A stretch of 64,000 bases of DNA, taken from Spirochaetota bacterium (GTDB lineage Bacteria; Spirochaetota; UBA4802; JAKQUI01). Where the stretch lies: contig JAKQUI010000036.1 of assembly GCA_029562645.1 (NCBI GenBank), positions 158,546-222,545 of the forward strand, written 5' to 3'. Positions 17,362 to 24,988 of this stretch are shown in pieces. The notes beneath the pieces were generated by a model, which saw nothing but the letters and a program-made list of their open reading frames with translations, was not told the origin of the DNA and searched no databases. Each line of letters opens with the position of its first letter. The stretch's first letter is position 1. A program made the translations under genes and the position numbers.

Positions 17362-17793
17362 TCATGCGCCGGTCGGCGTACCGTCGCCGGGCGCATCGAC
17401 AATATACGATCGGTATTCGCGATCGACCTGAAGAATATGCGTTTTCCACCATGCCACCAGCTCCTTGTTTACGCGCAAGGCGAGATAGGAATCGGACCCG
17501 CCCCGCTCGTAGTCCTTTTTAAACGCGGCGAGCTGTTTTTCAAACTGCCGGTGCTGCGTCATATGGCGCACGACATCCGGATACCGGTGCCGGGACATCA
17601 GGTCCTCCTCAAGCGAAAAGTGTTGCGCCACGTATTCCTCCAACGAGTGAAGCACCTGGCCGACAACCTTCTTTCCATCGCCCCGATACAGCGACAGGCT
17701 GAGCGAGTCCATGAGCCGAAACAGTTCCCGATGCTGGCGATCGACATCTACGATGCCGATCTCATATTCGGAAGTCCAGATAAACGGTTCCAT
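17362..17793 (-). CDS. Bacteriohemerythrin
   Basis: The start at 17793 (GGGGTGA Shine-Dalgarno, then MEPFIWTSEYEIGI) gives 143 aa, the normal length of a single-domain hemerythrin. Di-iron ligands are visible in order: H in D-R-Q-H-R-E-L, H/E in Q-H-F-S-L-E-E-D-L-M, H in R-H-M-T-Q-H-R-Q-F, and H-I-L-Q-V-D with the final Asp. It binds O2 reversibly in the cytoplasm, for storage or sensing. It lies 31 bp before the cysteine synthase gene and about 110 bp after prmA, all on the minus strand. Confidence 0.93.
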   Translation of the reverse strand: MEPFIWTSEYEIGIVDVDRQHRELFRLMDSLSLSLYRGDGKKVVGQVLHSLEEYVAQHFSLEEDLMSRHRYPDVVRHMTQHRQFEKQLAAFKKDYERGGSDSYLALRVNKELVAWWKTHILQVDREYRSYIVDAPGDGTPTGA

Positions 17794-17904
17794 CGTATCA
17801 CCCCGATCGGTTCCCGGTTCGCACCGGCGCTCTCGAGACACCGGCACATGCGCACATGCGGGACCCGGGAAGCGCAAAACACCATAGGCATGCACGCGTC
17901 ACTG

Positions 17905-18714
17905 TCAAGGCAAAAAGGGTGATGATGCATCGCATGAGAGCGGGCCCCCCGACTCCTTCCGGAGCACATAGGCGTTCCAGCCCTGCGCCGATTCGTGGTC
18001 GATCACACGAAGGGCGTTGTGCGCGAAACACTCGCGCACCCCCGTGTCCGCGAGCGAGGATACGCCGCTTGCGAACATCACCCCGTCCGGCTTCATGAGC
18101 CGCACCAGCTGCGCGCAGTGTTCGATGATGATCGGCGAGACGATGTTCGCCAGCACGATGTCGTAGTCGCGCACGGGGTCGAGCCGCGCAAGGTCGTCCC
18201 GGCGCACCCGGATGCGCCCGCATTCGTTCATCCGGCAGTTCTCGACGGCGCTCTCGACGGCCGCCGGGCTGAGGTCGAATGCGTCGATATCGTCCACGCC
18301 CAGTTTCGCGGCGAGGATGGAGAGGATGCCCGTTCCCGTCCCCACGTCGATGAGGGACATGCCGCGCCGGATCGGCTCCGGGACCGAGGAGAGGTGCCGG
18401 TGCAAAAAGCGGTAACACAGCGCCGTCGTGGGGTGCCGCCCGTCCCCGAAGGCCAGAAAGGGGTTGATGTAGATGGCGCCCGAGACCGCGTCCGCCGCCG
18501 TCACGGATGGGAGCGGCATGAAACGACCGTCGAGACCGTTCGCCTCGCGTTCGGCATCGGCGAGCAGAGAGGCCCAGGCGGCGCTGGCGACATCGCGGTC
18601 ACCGCCGTCATCGGCGGAATCACCATACCGGAAATCGCGATAGTGCGAATCCGGCGCATCATCGTGAATGCCGTCCTCCGCTTCCAATAAAACGACAACA
18701 AACGGCTCCTGCAT
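17905..18714 (-). CDS. prmA: Ribosomal protein L11 methyltransferase-type SAM enzyme
   Basis: The start at 18714 (product begins MQEPFVVVLLEAEDG) follows a GGAG eight bases upstream; longer versions to 18783 lack support. The 269-aa product has a degenerate N-terminal substrate-binding domain, then the PrmA hallmark I-N-P-F-L-A-F-G-D-G-R-H-P-T-T, motif I L-I-D-V-G-T-G-T-G-I-L-S-I-L-A-A-K-L-G, the post-I D-L-S-P-A-A-V-E-S-A-V-E-N, and the catalytic N-I-V-S-P-I-I. The canonical P-G-x-A-F-G-T-G-x-H is changed to N-P-F-L-A-F-G-D-G-R-H. It trimethylates L11 in the family. The N-terminal region is short and D/G-rich, so the substrate could differ. Confidence 0.85.
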   Translation of the reverse strand: MQEPFVVVLLEAEDGIHDDAPDSHYRDFRYGDSADDGGDRDVASAAWASLLADAEREANGLDGRFMPLPSVTAADAVSGAIYINPFLAFGDGRHPTTALCYRFLHRHLSSVPEPIRRGMSLIDVGTGTGILSILAAKLGVDDIDAFDLSPAAVESAVENCRMNECGRIRVRRDDLARLDPVRDYDIVLANIVSPIIIEHCAQLVRLMKPDGVMFASGVSSLADTGVRECFAHNALRVIDHESAQGWNAYVLRKESGGPLSCDASSPFLP

Positions 18715-18922
18715 GCGGCGAACTCCGTCAGAAGATTTTTTTGCGAAAGAAATCCCGACCGGGGACATCGAAAACGTCCGCACCTCCGCAATTCACAGTT
18801 ATATACGCATGCGGGCGGTCAAGAAGAATGGCTCCGGCATCGGCGCAAACGGATGAAAAATCTTTTGATATCTTTCCGATGAGCGCTATGCTCATTCACA
18901 TCGAAGTTGCATCGGAGACGCC

Positions 18923-19030
18923 ATGCTAAAAAACGAGGCCGTTCGTTCTACGCTTTTCTTTCTCGCCATCATGTTCATCTGGCTGTTTGTCGCGGGCTGG
19001 GTGCTTCCAAAGTTCGGCATCCGCACCTGA
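18923..19030 (+). CDS. Single-pass small membrane protein (35 aa)
   Basis: This short frame has a GGAGA ribosome-binding site six bases before ATG and encodes MLKNEAVRSTLFFLAIMFIW continuing L-F-V-A-G-W-V-L-P-K-F-G-I-R-T. It has one hydrophobic helix of about 20 residues flanked by charged ends. The gene sits alone between the prmA start and the hybrid kinase stop. The frame could be real: it has a good ribosome-binding site and its composition fits a membrane peptide. No family is recognised. Confidence 0.55.
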   Translation: MLKNEAVRSTLFFLAIMFIWLFVAGWVLPKFGIRT

Positions 19031-19081
19031 CTGGCCGGCATCTGTTCTCAGTTGTGAGAACCGAAAAACGATGCGGAACAC

Positions 19082-21307
19082 TCATCCCCCGAGCGCCCGC
19101 TTCACCATACCGATAAACGAAGGAAAGTCCACGGGCTTCGAGATGTAATCGTTGAACCCGGCGTCGAGAAACCGCCGCGCGTCATCCTCCAAAGCATGCG
19201 CGGTGAGCGCAATCGCGTAAATGTCCCGCAGCGCCTCGTCGGCGCGAATGCGGCGGATCGCCTCCATCCCGTCCATCTCGGGCATCTGGATGTCCATGAT
19301 GAGCAGGCGGTACGGGGCGCGCCGGAGCATCTCGATCGCCTGCGCGCCGTTCTCGGCGAAGGCATGGGACACGCCCAGGCGCGCCAGGATGCTGCCGATG
19401 AGATTGCGGACAAGATCATTGTCGTCGGCGACGAGCGCGATGCACGTCCCGGAGTCGAGCGCGGCCGACACACCAGTTCCGGCTCGCAGGTCCTGGAGCA
19501 CGGGCGCTTCTCGGTCCGCGGTCACTTCCGGCGTTTCGAGGGGCGTGAGCGGAACCGAAACGGAAAAACGCGCCCCCCCCTCCGGCCCGTCGCCAACCTC
19601 GATGACGCCGCCCATCAACCCCACGAGCCGTCCGCAGATTGCTAGCCCCAGCCCGATCCCGCCATGGGCGCGGGTGTGCGACATGTCGACCTGCCGGAAG
19701 GGCTCGAAAATGGCCTGCCGTTCGTCCGCCCCGATCCCCGGACCGGTGTCCACCACCTCGATGAACGCCGCGCCCGAATCGTATATGCACGACACCGAGA
19801 CGGAACCGCGTTCGGTGAACTTGATCGCATTCTCGACCAGATTGCTCACGACCTGGCGGAGGCGCACCCCGGCCCCACGCACCGTTGCGGGAACGTCCTC
19901 CGCGCAGCATACCGAAAAACCCAGGCGACGCTCCTCGGCCCTGAGCGCAAAGGTGCGCTCGATGTCCTCAAGCATGGCGCGCAGGGAAAAGTTCTCCGCG
20001 GATAGCTGCATCGTCCCGGATTCGATCTTGGCGAAATCCAGCATCTCGTTGATGAGCGCAAGGAGTTGCTCGCCTGACCGCTCGATGTATTCGAGCCGCG
20101 CCGTCGTATCGACATCGTGCGCATCCGCCCGCAGGAGCCGCGTGTATCCCAGAACCGCATTCAGGGGCGTACGCATCTCGTGGCTCATGGTGGCCAGAAA
20201 CGTCGACTTCGCGCGGTTCGCCTGTTCGGCGACATCGCGCGCCTCCATCAGGCGCTCCTCGGCGGCCTTGATGTCCGTGAAATCGCGGATCACGCACACG
20301 TACCCCTGAACGCGGCCGCCCTCATCGCTCAGCGCCGTGGAGGACAGGAGCACCGGTATTTCCCGGCCGTCTAAGGAGAATATCGACGAACGCAAATTTG
20401 AGACAAAGCTCGTTTTGTACAGCGCCCGGACGATAGCGTCCCTCGCGTCCCGCGGAAAAAGGGTCAGGATGTCCCGACCGACACAATCCGCCGACGAACC
20501 CGCGCCCAACAGCGCGGTCGCCGCGGCATTGACGGTGACGATGGAGCCGGTCGGTCCCACAAGCAGAAGCGCCTCGGTCATCGTATCGAGGATCTCCTCT
20601 GCGGCGGCCGAGGGCGTAAACTCGAAGAGGCGATAACGGACCGTCGCGTAAAAAAGCCCGGCGGTCCAGGCAAGCACCGTCACGTCACCCAGCGGCGGGA
20701 TCCAGTAGACATTGAACAGGCGCAACACCACGCTGGTGAGCGTCCCCGCGACCAGGCTAATCAGCACAGAAACGATCAGCGTCAGCGATTGTTTTTTTCT
20801 CTGGCGGTCGTCAGTTCGCGTCCGGAAATGCCAGATGATCGCCAGGCCGATCCCCGTCGCAGTCAGGTAATAAATCAGGTACAGCGCGGTCCAGATCGAC
20901 TCGGTCCACATCCCCACCCATCCGTAAGGCTTGAGCAGCAAATACCCCAGGATCCTGTTGTCGAGTTGCAGGAGGGTGAATCCGAGCGGGAACAGGATGA
21001 GCGGAATGACCACGATCGGACGCCGAAGGATATTGCCCCGAGCGGCGAATTCGAGCGCGAAGGCGATAAAGACGCTGCTAAACGAGAGCCATCCAATCGA
21101 GGTGATATTGTTGATGATCCGCGCCGTCTCGAGCGGCAGCCAGCTGTTGCGAATAAACGTGATCCCGATGCTCCACACGGCGAAGCACATCAGGACCCCG
21201 GCGGCCAGACGGTTCAACAGCGCACGCGGATTTCGATAGAGCAGATAGAGCCCCGCATAGAGATTGGTCACGAAGGCGAAAAAATGTAGAAGGGCCCAAC
21301 TGCTCAT
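19082..21307 (-). CDS. Hybrid sensor histidine kinase (7TM-PAS-HisKA-HATPase-REC)
   Basis: This 741-aa inner-membrane kinase has seven N-terminal hydrophobic helices (residues 1-220, 7TM histidine-kinase type) and a PAS domain (about 225-340, including G-Y-V-C-V-I-R-D-F-T-D-I-K). HisKA follows with phospho-His in M-S-H-E-M-R-T-P-L-N (about H375), then HATPase with N-L-V-E-N-A-I-K-F, D-T-G-P-G-I-G and G-I-G-L-G-L-A-I. A C-terminal receiver has the acceptor Asp in L-L-I-M-D-I-Q-M-P-E-M-D-G (about D672). There is no HPt domain, so phosphotransfer must continue through a separate HPt protein, or the receiver tunes the kinase. No partner regulator is adjacent. Confidence 0.93.
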   Translation of the reverse strand: MSSWALLHFFAFVTNLYAGLYLLYRNPRALLNRLAAGVLMCFAVWSIGITFIRNSWLPLETARIINNITSIGWLSFSSVFIAFALEFAARGNILRRPIVVIPLILFPLGFTLLQLDNRILGYLLLKPYGWVGMWTESIWTALYLIYYLTATGIGLAIIWHFRTRTDDRQRKKQSLTLIVSVLISLVAGTLTSVVLRLFNVYWIPPLGDVTVLAWTAGLFYATVRYRLFEFTPSAAAEEILDTMTEALLLVGPTGSIVTVNAAATALLGAGSSADCVGRDILTLFPRDARDAIVRALYKTSFVSNLRSSIFSLDGREIPVLLSSTALSDEGGRVQGYVCVIRDFTDIKAAEERLMEARDVAEQANRAKSTFLATMSHEMRTPLNAVLGYTRLLRADAHDVDTTARLEYIERSGEQLLALINEMLDFAKIESGTMQLSAENFSLRAMLEDIERTFALRAEERRLGFSVCCAEDVPATVRGAGVRLRQVVSNLVENAIKFTERGSVSVSCIYDSGAAFIEVVDTGPGIGADERQAIFEPFRQVDMSHTRAHGGIGLGLAICGRLVGLMGGVIEVGDGPEGGARFSVSVPLTPLETPEVTADREAPVLQDLRAGTGVSAALDSGTCIALVADDNDLVRNLIGSILARLGVSHAFAENGAQAIEMLRRAPYRLLIMDIQMPEMDGMEAIRRIRADEALRDIYAIALTAHALEDDARRFLDAGFNDYISKPVDFPSFIGMVKRALGG

Positions 21308-21486
21308 GGTTTCTGTATATGTTATCGCATCATGAATGCACGACCGCTCTGTTCGGAATTCAATTACGCCTGCTCAGCAGTATTGCGAGCAAATGGAAAA
21401 ATATCAACATAAAATTAAAATCCGACACTATTTTGTATTGACAAAGACGACCGTTCCGATGCGTGTAACGAGTGCCGATGAGGCTC

Positions 21487-21559
21487 GCCAGCATAGCTCA
21501 GTCGGTAGAGCGGCTCACTCGTAATGAGCAGGTCACCAGTTCAACTCTGGTTGCTGGCT
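21487..21559 (+). tRNA. tRNA-Thr (anticodon CGU)
   Basis: A complete 73-nt cloverleaf is present: acceptor GCCAGCA/TGCTGGC, D arm GCTC/GAGC, anticodon stem GCTCA/TGAGC with loop CTCGTAA (anticodon CGT), T arm ACCAG/CTGGT with TTCAACT, and discriminator T. CCA is not encoded. The 3' part from 21518 belongs to the 43-bp repeat shared with 35415-35457, so this copy of the 3' half was supplied by the integrated element. A TTGACA lies at 21438-21443 upstream, but I see no convincing -10. The hairpin that probably terminated this gene originally is now at 35472-35502. Confidence 0.95.
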
Positions 21560-21560
21560 A
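21518..21560 (+). repeat. attL core: 43-bp repeat inside tRNA-Thr
   Basis: This segment, running from the anticodon loop through the last base after the tRNA discriminator, is identical to 35415-35457 over 43 bp. The flanking bases differ on both sides (A versus G to the left, A versus C to the right). It reconstitutes the 3' half of the tRNA, as expected when a tyrosine recombinase integrates into a tRNA gene. Confidence 0.93.
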
Positions 21561-21629
21561 AGAAAGCCCTGATGGTATCAGGACTTACGTAAGCTACCGG
21601 TCAACCGGCGCTTCGAAAAATCCCGAAAT

Positions 21630-21648
21630 TGTAGCACAAGTGTAGCAT
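21630..21648 (+). promoter_or_regulatory. Left arm-type integrase sites (two TGTAGCAY repeats)
   Basis: TGTAGCAC (21630-21637) and TGTAGCAT (21641-21648) are direct repeats at 11-bp spacing in the leader between attL and the integrase gene. The same octamers recur as a pair with 11-bp spacing at the other end (35279-35297). This arrangement matches arm-type binding sites of lambda-class integrases. Confidence 0.65.
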
Positions 21649-21671
21649 GAATTTGTGCGGGGAGATTCGAA

Positions 21672-22736
21672 ATGGCGCTCGGAAAACCGTTTTCCATCTA
21701 CCGCCGTCAAAAAAAATACTACGTTCGCTTCAAACTGCCCGACGGCACCTGGTCCACCGCGAAGAGCACCGGGCAGACCTCGAAGGGCCGCGCCGAAGCC
21801 TGGTGCATCGAATATCTGCATCGCGGAAAGATCGTCGTCCGCGAAAACGTCACCCTCGCCGAGTTTGCACATAACTTCTTCGATTGGGATTCTCCCTGGG
21901 CGACGGACAAGCGCGCGCGTGGACTGCGCACCAGCGAGCGCCACTGCCGCGCCATGGACGAGCTCACGCGCCTGCATCTCGTCCCGCGGTTGGGCGGCGT
22001 GCGCCTCACCGCCATCGACCGGGGCACCATCAAGGACTTTCGCAATTCCCTTTTCAGCGCCGGGCTATCGGGCGCGACAATCAATAAGACGCTGTGCGCC
22101 CTGAAGGCGATCCTCGACGACGCGGAAGAGCGCTCGCTCATCCAGCGCACACCGCGCATCGAGAAGGCCGCCGTCAAGACGCGACACAAAGGCATCCTCA
22201 CCATGGACGAGGTGAGCCGCCTGTTTTCCATCGTTTGGGAGGACTTCCGCGGCTACGTCGGGAACCGCATCGCCGCGACGACCGGCCTTCGCCTGGGCGA
22301 GATCCTCGCGCTCACCCGCGAGGACCTGCATCCGACCGAGCCGCGACTCACCGTCCGTCGCTCCTGGGACATCCGCCTTCGCCGCATGAACGAGACGACG
22401 AAGACCGGCCGGGCCCGCACGGTGATCCTTCCCAGCCTGGTGCACCAGGAAGTCTTACAGCTTGCCGAGGTGAATCCGCACCGCTCGCCCGACGCTTTCC
22501 TCTTTTTCGCCATCCAGACGCCCGAGCGCCCCGTCGGCGACGGCGTGCTCGTCAAGTCGTTATTCCGGGCGCTGGACAAGATCGGCATCACCGAGGAGGA
22601 GCGCAAAAGCCGAAACATCACCTTTCACTCACACCGGCACTTCGTCAATTCCATGCTCATCAACGCGAAAATTCCGCTTCAAAAGGTGCAATCTATCACC
22701 GGGCACATGACGGACGAAATGTCCCAACGCTACTAG
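21672..22736 (+). CDS. int: Tyrosine integrase, interrupted by amber codon after the catalytic Tyr
   Basis: The 354-residue product has the catalytic set R207 (T-G-L-R-L-G-E), K244 (candidate), H319 and R322 (F-H-S-H-R-H-F), H345 (G-H-M-T-D-E-M) and Y354 in M-S-Q-R-Y. Residues about 1-60 look like an arm-binding domain and 60-165 a core-binding domain. The next codon is TAG (22734-22736). The same frame then continues H-L-D-D-M-A-D-V-R-Q-L-L-E-S-I-F and 14 more residues to TAA at 22827-22829, which is the normal family C-terminus (Y-x-H-L-D). The protein therefore ends on its nucleophile and lacks the last helix unless TAG is read through. A Ser codon TCG changed to TAG is the simplest origin. 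Enzyme activity is doubtful without readthrough. Confidence 0.9.
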   Translation: MALGKPFSIYRRQKKYYVRFKLPDGTWSTAKSTGQTSKGRAEAWCIEYLHRGKIVVRENVTLAEFAHNFFDWDSPWATDKRARGLRTSERHCRAMDELTRLHLVPRLGGVRLTAIDRGTIKDFRNSLFSAGLSGATINKTLCALKAILDDAEERSLIQRTPRIEKAAVKTRHKGILTMDEVSRLFSIVWEDFRGYVGNRIAATTGLRLGEILALTREDLHPTEPRLTVRRSWDIRLRRMNETTKTGRARTVILPSLVHQEVLQLAEVNPHRSPDAFLFFAIQTPERPVGDGVLVKSLFRALDKIGITEEERKSRNITFHSHRHFVNSMLINAKIPLQKVQSITGHMTDEMSQRY

Positions 22737-22842
22737 CACCTGGACGACATGGCGGACGTTCGACAGTTACTGGAATCAATTTTTACGCCGACCGGCGAAG
22801 ACGCCGGCGGTGAAACAATCATAAATTAACGGAGGCAGTACC

Positions 22843-23127
22843 ATGAGCGAAAAGGGAAAAGGCACTTTGCAGGAAATGGTGGTTAAAAACGAAGAGCTGA
22901 TTTGCGAAATCCGCGGATTGCTGAAAGTTTTCAACCACCTGTTTAACGGCTCGTTTTTCGATTTGTACTCCGACTCGCAAGACGAAACGGACCTGTTCTT
23001 TGCGGTCAAAGTATTACGCGATAAGTTCGAAAAGCTGGTCACGAAAATAGGGTACGGTGGCGAGAACATCATCGCAGCGGGTGAAAAGGCCGAGGATCCG
23101 CACGAGTTCATGGAGGTGTCGTCATGA
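22843..23127 (+). CDS. Element-encoded hypothetical protein
   Basis: This 94-aa acidic, helical protein (begins MSEKGKGTLQEMVVKNEELI) has a clear GGAGG ribosome-binding site before ATG. No known domain is present. It is 13 bp after the extended integrase frame and overlaps the next small frame by ATGA. It probably lies in one transcript with both recombinase genes, where directionality or copy-control factors are often found, but there is no motif to support such a role. Confidence 0.7.
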   Translation: MSEKGKGTLQEMVVKNEELICEIRGLLKVFNHLFNGSFFDLYSDSQDETDLFFAVKVLRDKFEKLVTKIGYGGENIIAAGEKAEDPHEFMEVSS

Positions 23128-23213
23128 CATCACGAGAACAGGAGTTACTGCAGGCAATAATCGCGTCTTTACGGAAATTGCCATGTAAACCGACAAAGGA
23201 GGTGGCGTCATGA
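23124..23213 (+). CDS. 29-aa translationally coupled small ORF
   Basis: The frame begins with ATG overlapping the previous stop (ATGA at 23124-23127), ends with TGA overlapping the ATG of the second recombinase (23210-23213), and contains that gene's AAAGGAGG ribosome-binding site. The product starts MTSREQELLQAIIASLRKLP. The double ATGA coupling suggests ribosomes pass through it. It could be a real micropeptide or only a coupling device. Confidence 0.45.
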   Translation: MTSREQELLQAIIASLRKLPCKPTKEVAS

Positions 23214-24118
23214 ACGCGCTGGCGACCCAACCAAAAAGCCGAGCGATCCAATATCAATTCTATTCCTGCCGGAACCTCGCGCCGGCGTCCGTGCGGAACT
23301 ACACGAACGCCGTCCGCGGTTATGTCCGCTTTCTCGAAGACAACCGCCTCGAGATGGGCTTCGAGAGCGTCCAGCGCTGGCTGGGGACCATCGAGAACGC
23401 CCGCACCCACAACGTCAATCTGCAGGGGGTGAAGGCGTACCTCTTGAAGCGCTTCGAAAGCGAGCCGGCCGAGAAGCTTCTCGAGCTCGAGCGGGGCTTT
23501 AAGAAGATCAAACGGAAAAAGCCGAAGGTGTACGTTGACGACTCGAAATTCATCACCCTCGCCGAGTTTGAGACGCTCACGTCCGTGGACACCCTGGAGA
23601 AGCTGCGCCCGTACATCCGCAAGCGGCACGAGCTTTCCGGCTACACCGACGTGAACATCATGCGGACGGTGCTCTTCATCAAGGCGCTTTTCTGGACCGG
23701 GTGCCGCATCTCCGAGCTCCTGGACATCAAGGTGAAGGACTGCGCGGTACTGGACGCGGTGAACATCCGCATCCGTAACGGGAAAGGCGGCAAGGAGCGC
23801 CTGGTCTTCCTGCCCCGGGACGTCTTCGCCCAGGTGCGGAAGGTGTTCCGCGGCGAGACGTACCTCTTCGAGACGCGGAAAGGGACGCGCTTCGACCGCC
23901 TGAACGTGACGAAGGAAATCCATCGCTTCGCAAAGAAGATCGTCCGGCGGAACCTTTCGGCTCACTCGATGCGGCACTCGAAGGCCATGTACTTAAAGGA
24001 CGTGATGGGGCTCTCGCCGGACCAGGTGGCGAAGGCGCTGGGGCACTCGTCGGTAGTGACGACGCTCGCGCACTACTACCACGGGACGCCGGACGCGCGA
24101 GCGCAGGGCGTGGCGTGA
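23210..24118 (+). CDS. Second tyrosine recombinase (XerC/D-like)
   Basis: This 302-aa protein has an N-terminal SAM-like core-binding domain (about residues 15-100) and a catalytic domain with R166 (T-G-C-R-I-S-E-L-L), K in G-K-G-G-K-E-R (about 192-195), H252 and R255 (A-H-S-M-R-H-S), H279 (L-G-H-S-S-V-V-T-T) and Y289 (A-H-Y-Y-H). It lacks the arm-binding domain and looks like a short Xer-type recombinase, so it differs from the integrase at the left end. Possible roles are resolution of element dimers, a second integration factor, or compensation for the amber-interrupted integrase. It is translationally coupled to the upstream small frame. Confidence 0.9.
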   Translation: MNALATQPKSRAIQYQFYSCRNLAPASVRNYTNAVRGYVRFLEDNRLEMGFESVQRWLGTIENARTHNVNLQGVKAYLLKRFESEPAEKLLELERGFKKIKRKKPKVYVDDSKFITLAEFETLTSVDTLEKLRPYIRKRHELSGYTDVNIMRTVLFIKALFWTGCRISELLDIKVKDCAVLDAVNIRIRNGKGGKERLVFLPRDVFAQVRKVFRGETYLFETRKGTRFDRLNVTKEIHRFAKKIVRRNLSAHSMRHSKAMYLKDVMGLSPDQVAKALGHSSVVTTLAHYYHGTPDARAQGVA

Positions 24119-24309
24119 AACCCACACAACCCGTCTTACGTACCACGGTGCGGGCGCTCCGGGGATCCGCGACGGTCCCCGGGATCGCCCGCCAGGCGCG
24201 CCCAGAGCCACACAGCGGGGCCGATAAGCGCCGCGAGTGTCAGAACACGCCGGAAACGAGGGAAAGACCATGAAGAAGACGAAATCACTATCAATGCAGG
24301 AGGTCTGTC

Positions 24310-24534
24310 ATGATTGAAGCACAAGAAAGAATCAGCACCCCGGACGAGCTCGATGGTGGCTACACGCCAACGCTCCATGAAGCCGCACGCGTCATGGTTG
24401 ATGAGGTGATGGATAACCTCAAGGACTTCACCGATAACGTCCTCAAGGACAACCCACTTCCCAGGTTTGAGCGCAAAGAAAAATTGTTAAACGAAGTGGT
24501 CATCTTGTTAAACCAAGAGCTGAAAAGGTTTTGA
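24310..24534 (+). CDS. Element-encoded hypothetical protein
   Basis: This 74-aa acidic helical protein (begins MIEAQERISTPDELDGG) has a GGAGG ribosome-binding site. No domain is recognised. It follows a 191-bp stretch after the second recombinase in which no gene is supported, apart from a possible 15-codon frame at 24270 that ends just past this ATG. Confidence 0.6.
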   Translation: MIEAQERISTPDELDGGYTPTLHEAARVMVDEVMDNLKDFTDNVLKDNPLPRFERKEKLLNEVVILLNQELKRF

Positions 24535-24586
24535 GCCGGTACATTAAGGCGAGAAGACGCGCTCCTCGCAGCGTGGAGCGATAGCG

Positions 24587-24961
24587 GTGGAGGTGCTGCC
24601 GAAGCTGGAAGAGGAAGCGCGGAAGCGACAGGGAGCACGGAACGACATTGGGCAAAAATTTGCACAAAGTGACGCTGGTCGTTCGCGCGAACAGGCCGGA
24701 AAGCTCCTTAACGTCAATCATCAATACGTCTCCGACGCCAAGCGCATAAAGGAGCAGGCTCCGGAGATATTCGAGGAAGCGCGGAAGCGGCAGGCAACGA
24801 GCACGGGAGGAAGGAAGCCCCAGCTTACGGAAAAAATTCCGGAAGCTGAAAAGGCCGAATCCCGTCAGCAAGCCGGTCATCTTCTCAACGTCAACGAGCG
24901 TTACGTCTCCGACGCCAAGCGAATCAAGGAGCAGGCGCCGGACGCGGACGCCGAAAAGTGA
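24587..24961 (+). CDS. Tandemly duplicated HTH protein (KorB/ParB-like helix-turn-helix repeats)
   Basis: This 124-aa protein (GTG start) consists of two copies of about 54 residues. Each copy begins E-E-A-R-K-R-Q (at residues 9 and 63) and carries Q-A-G-x-L-L-N-V-N-x-x-Y-V-S-D-A-K-R-I-K followed by E-Q-A-P. The repeat resembles the helix-turn-helix found in phage and plasmid proteins with ParB-type or methylase domains (S-R-E-Q-A-A-x-L-L-N-V-S-x-R-Y-V). Here there is no nuclease or methylase domain, only two HTH units, so it could bind a two-site operator as one chain. The duplication is also clear in the DNA. The start codon is uncertain. Confidence 0.65.
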   Translation: MEVLPKLEEEARKRQGARNDIGQKFAQSDAGRSREQAGKLLNVNHQYVSDAKRIKEQAPEIFEEARKRQATSTGGRKPQLTEKIPEAEKAESRQQAGHLLNVNERYVSDAKRIKEQAPDADAEK

Positions 24962-24988
24962 ATTGACGTGCAGTTTCGAGGTGGTATC

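Noticed and set aside
24136..24378. Minus-strand frame with a hydrophobic stretch between the second recombinase and the 74-aa gene
   Set aside because: One hydrophobic run is present, but the start region overlaps a gene with a good ribosome-binding site on the other strand, and no holin or other family can be recognised.
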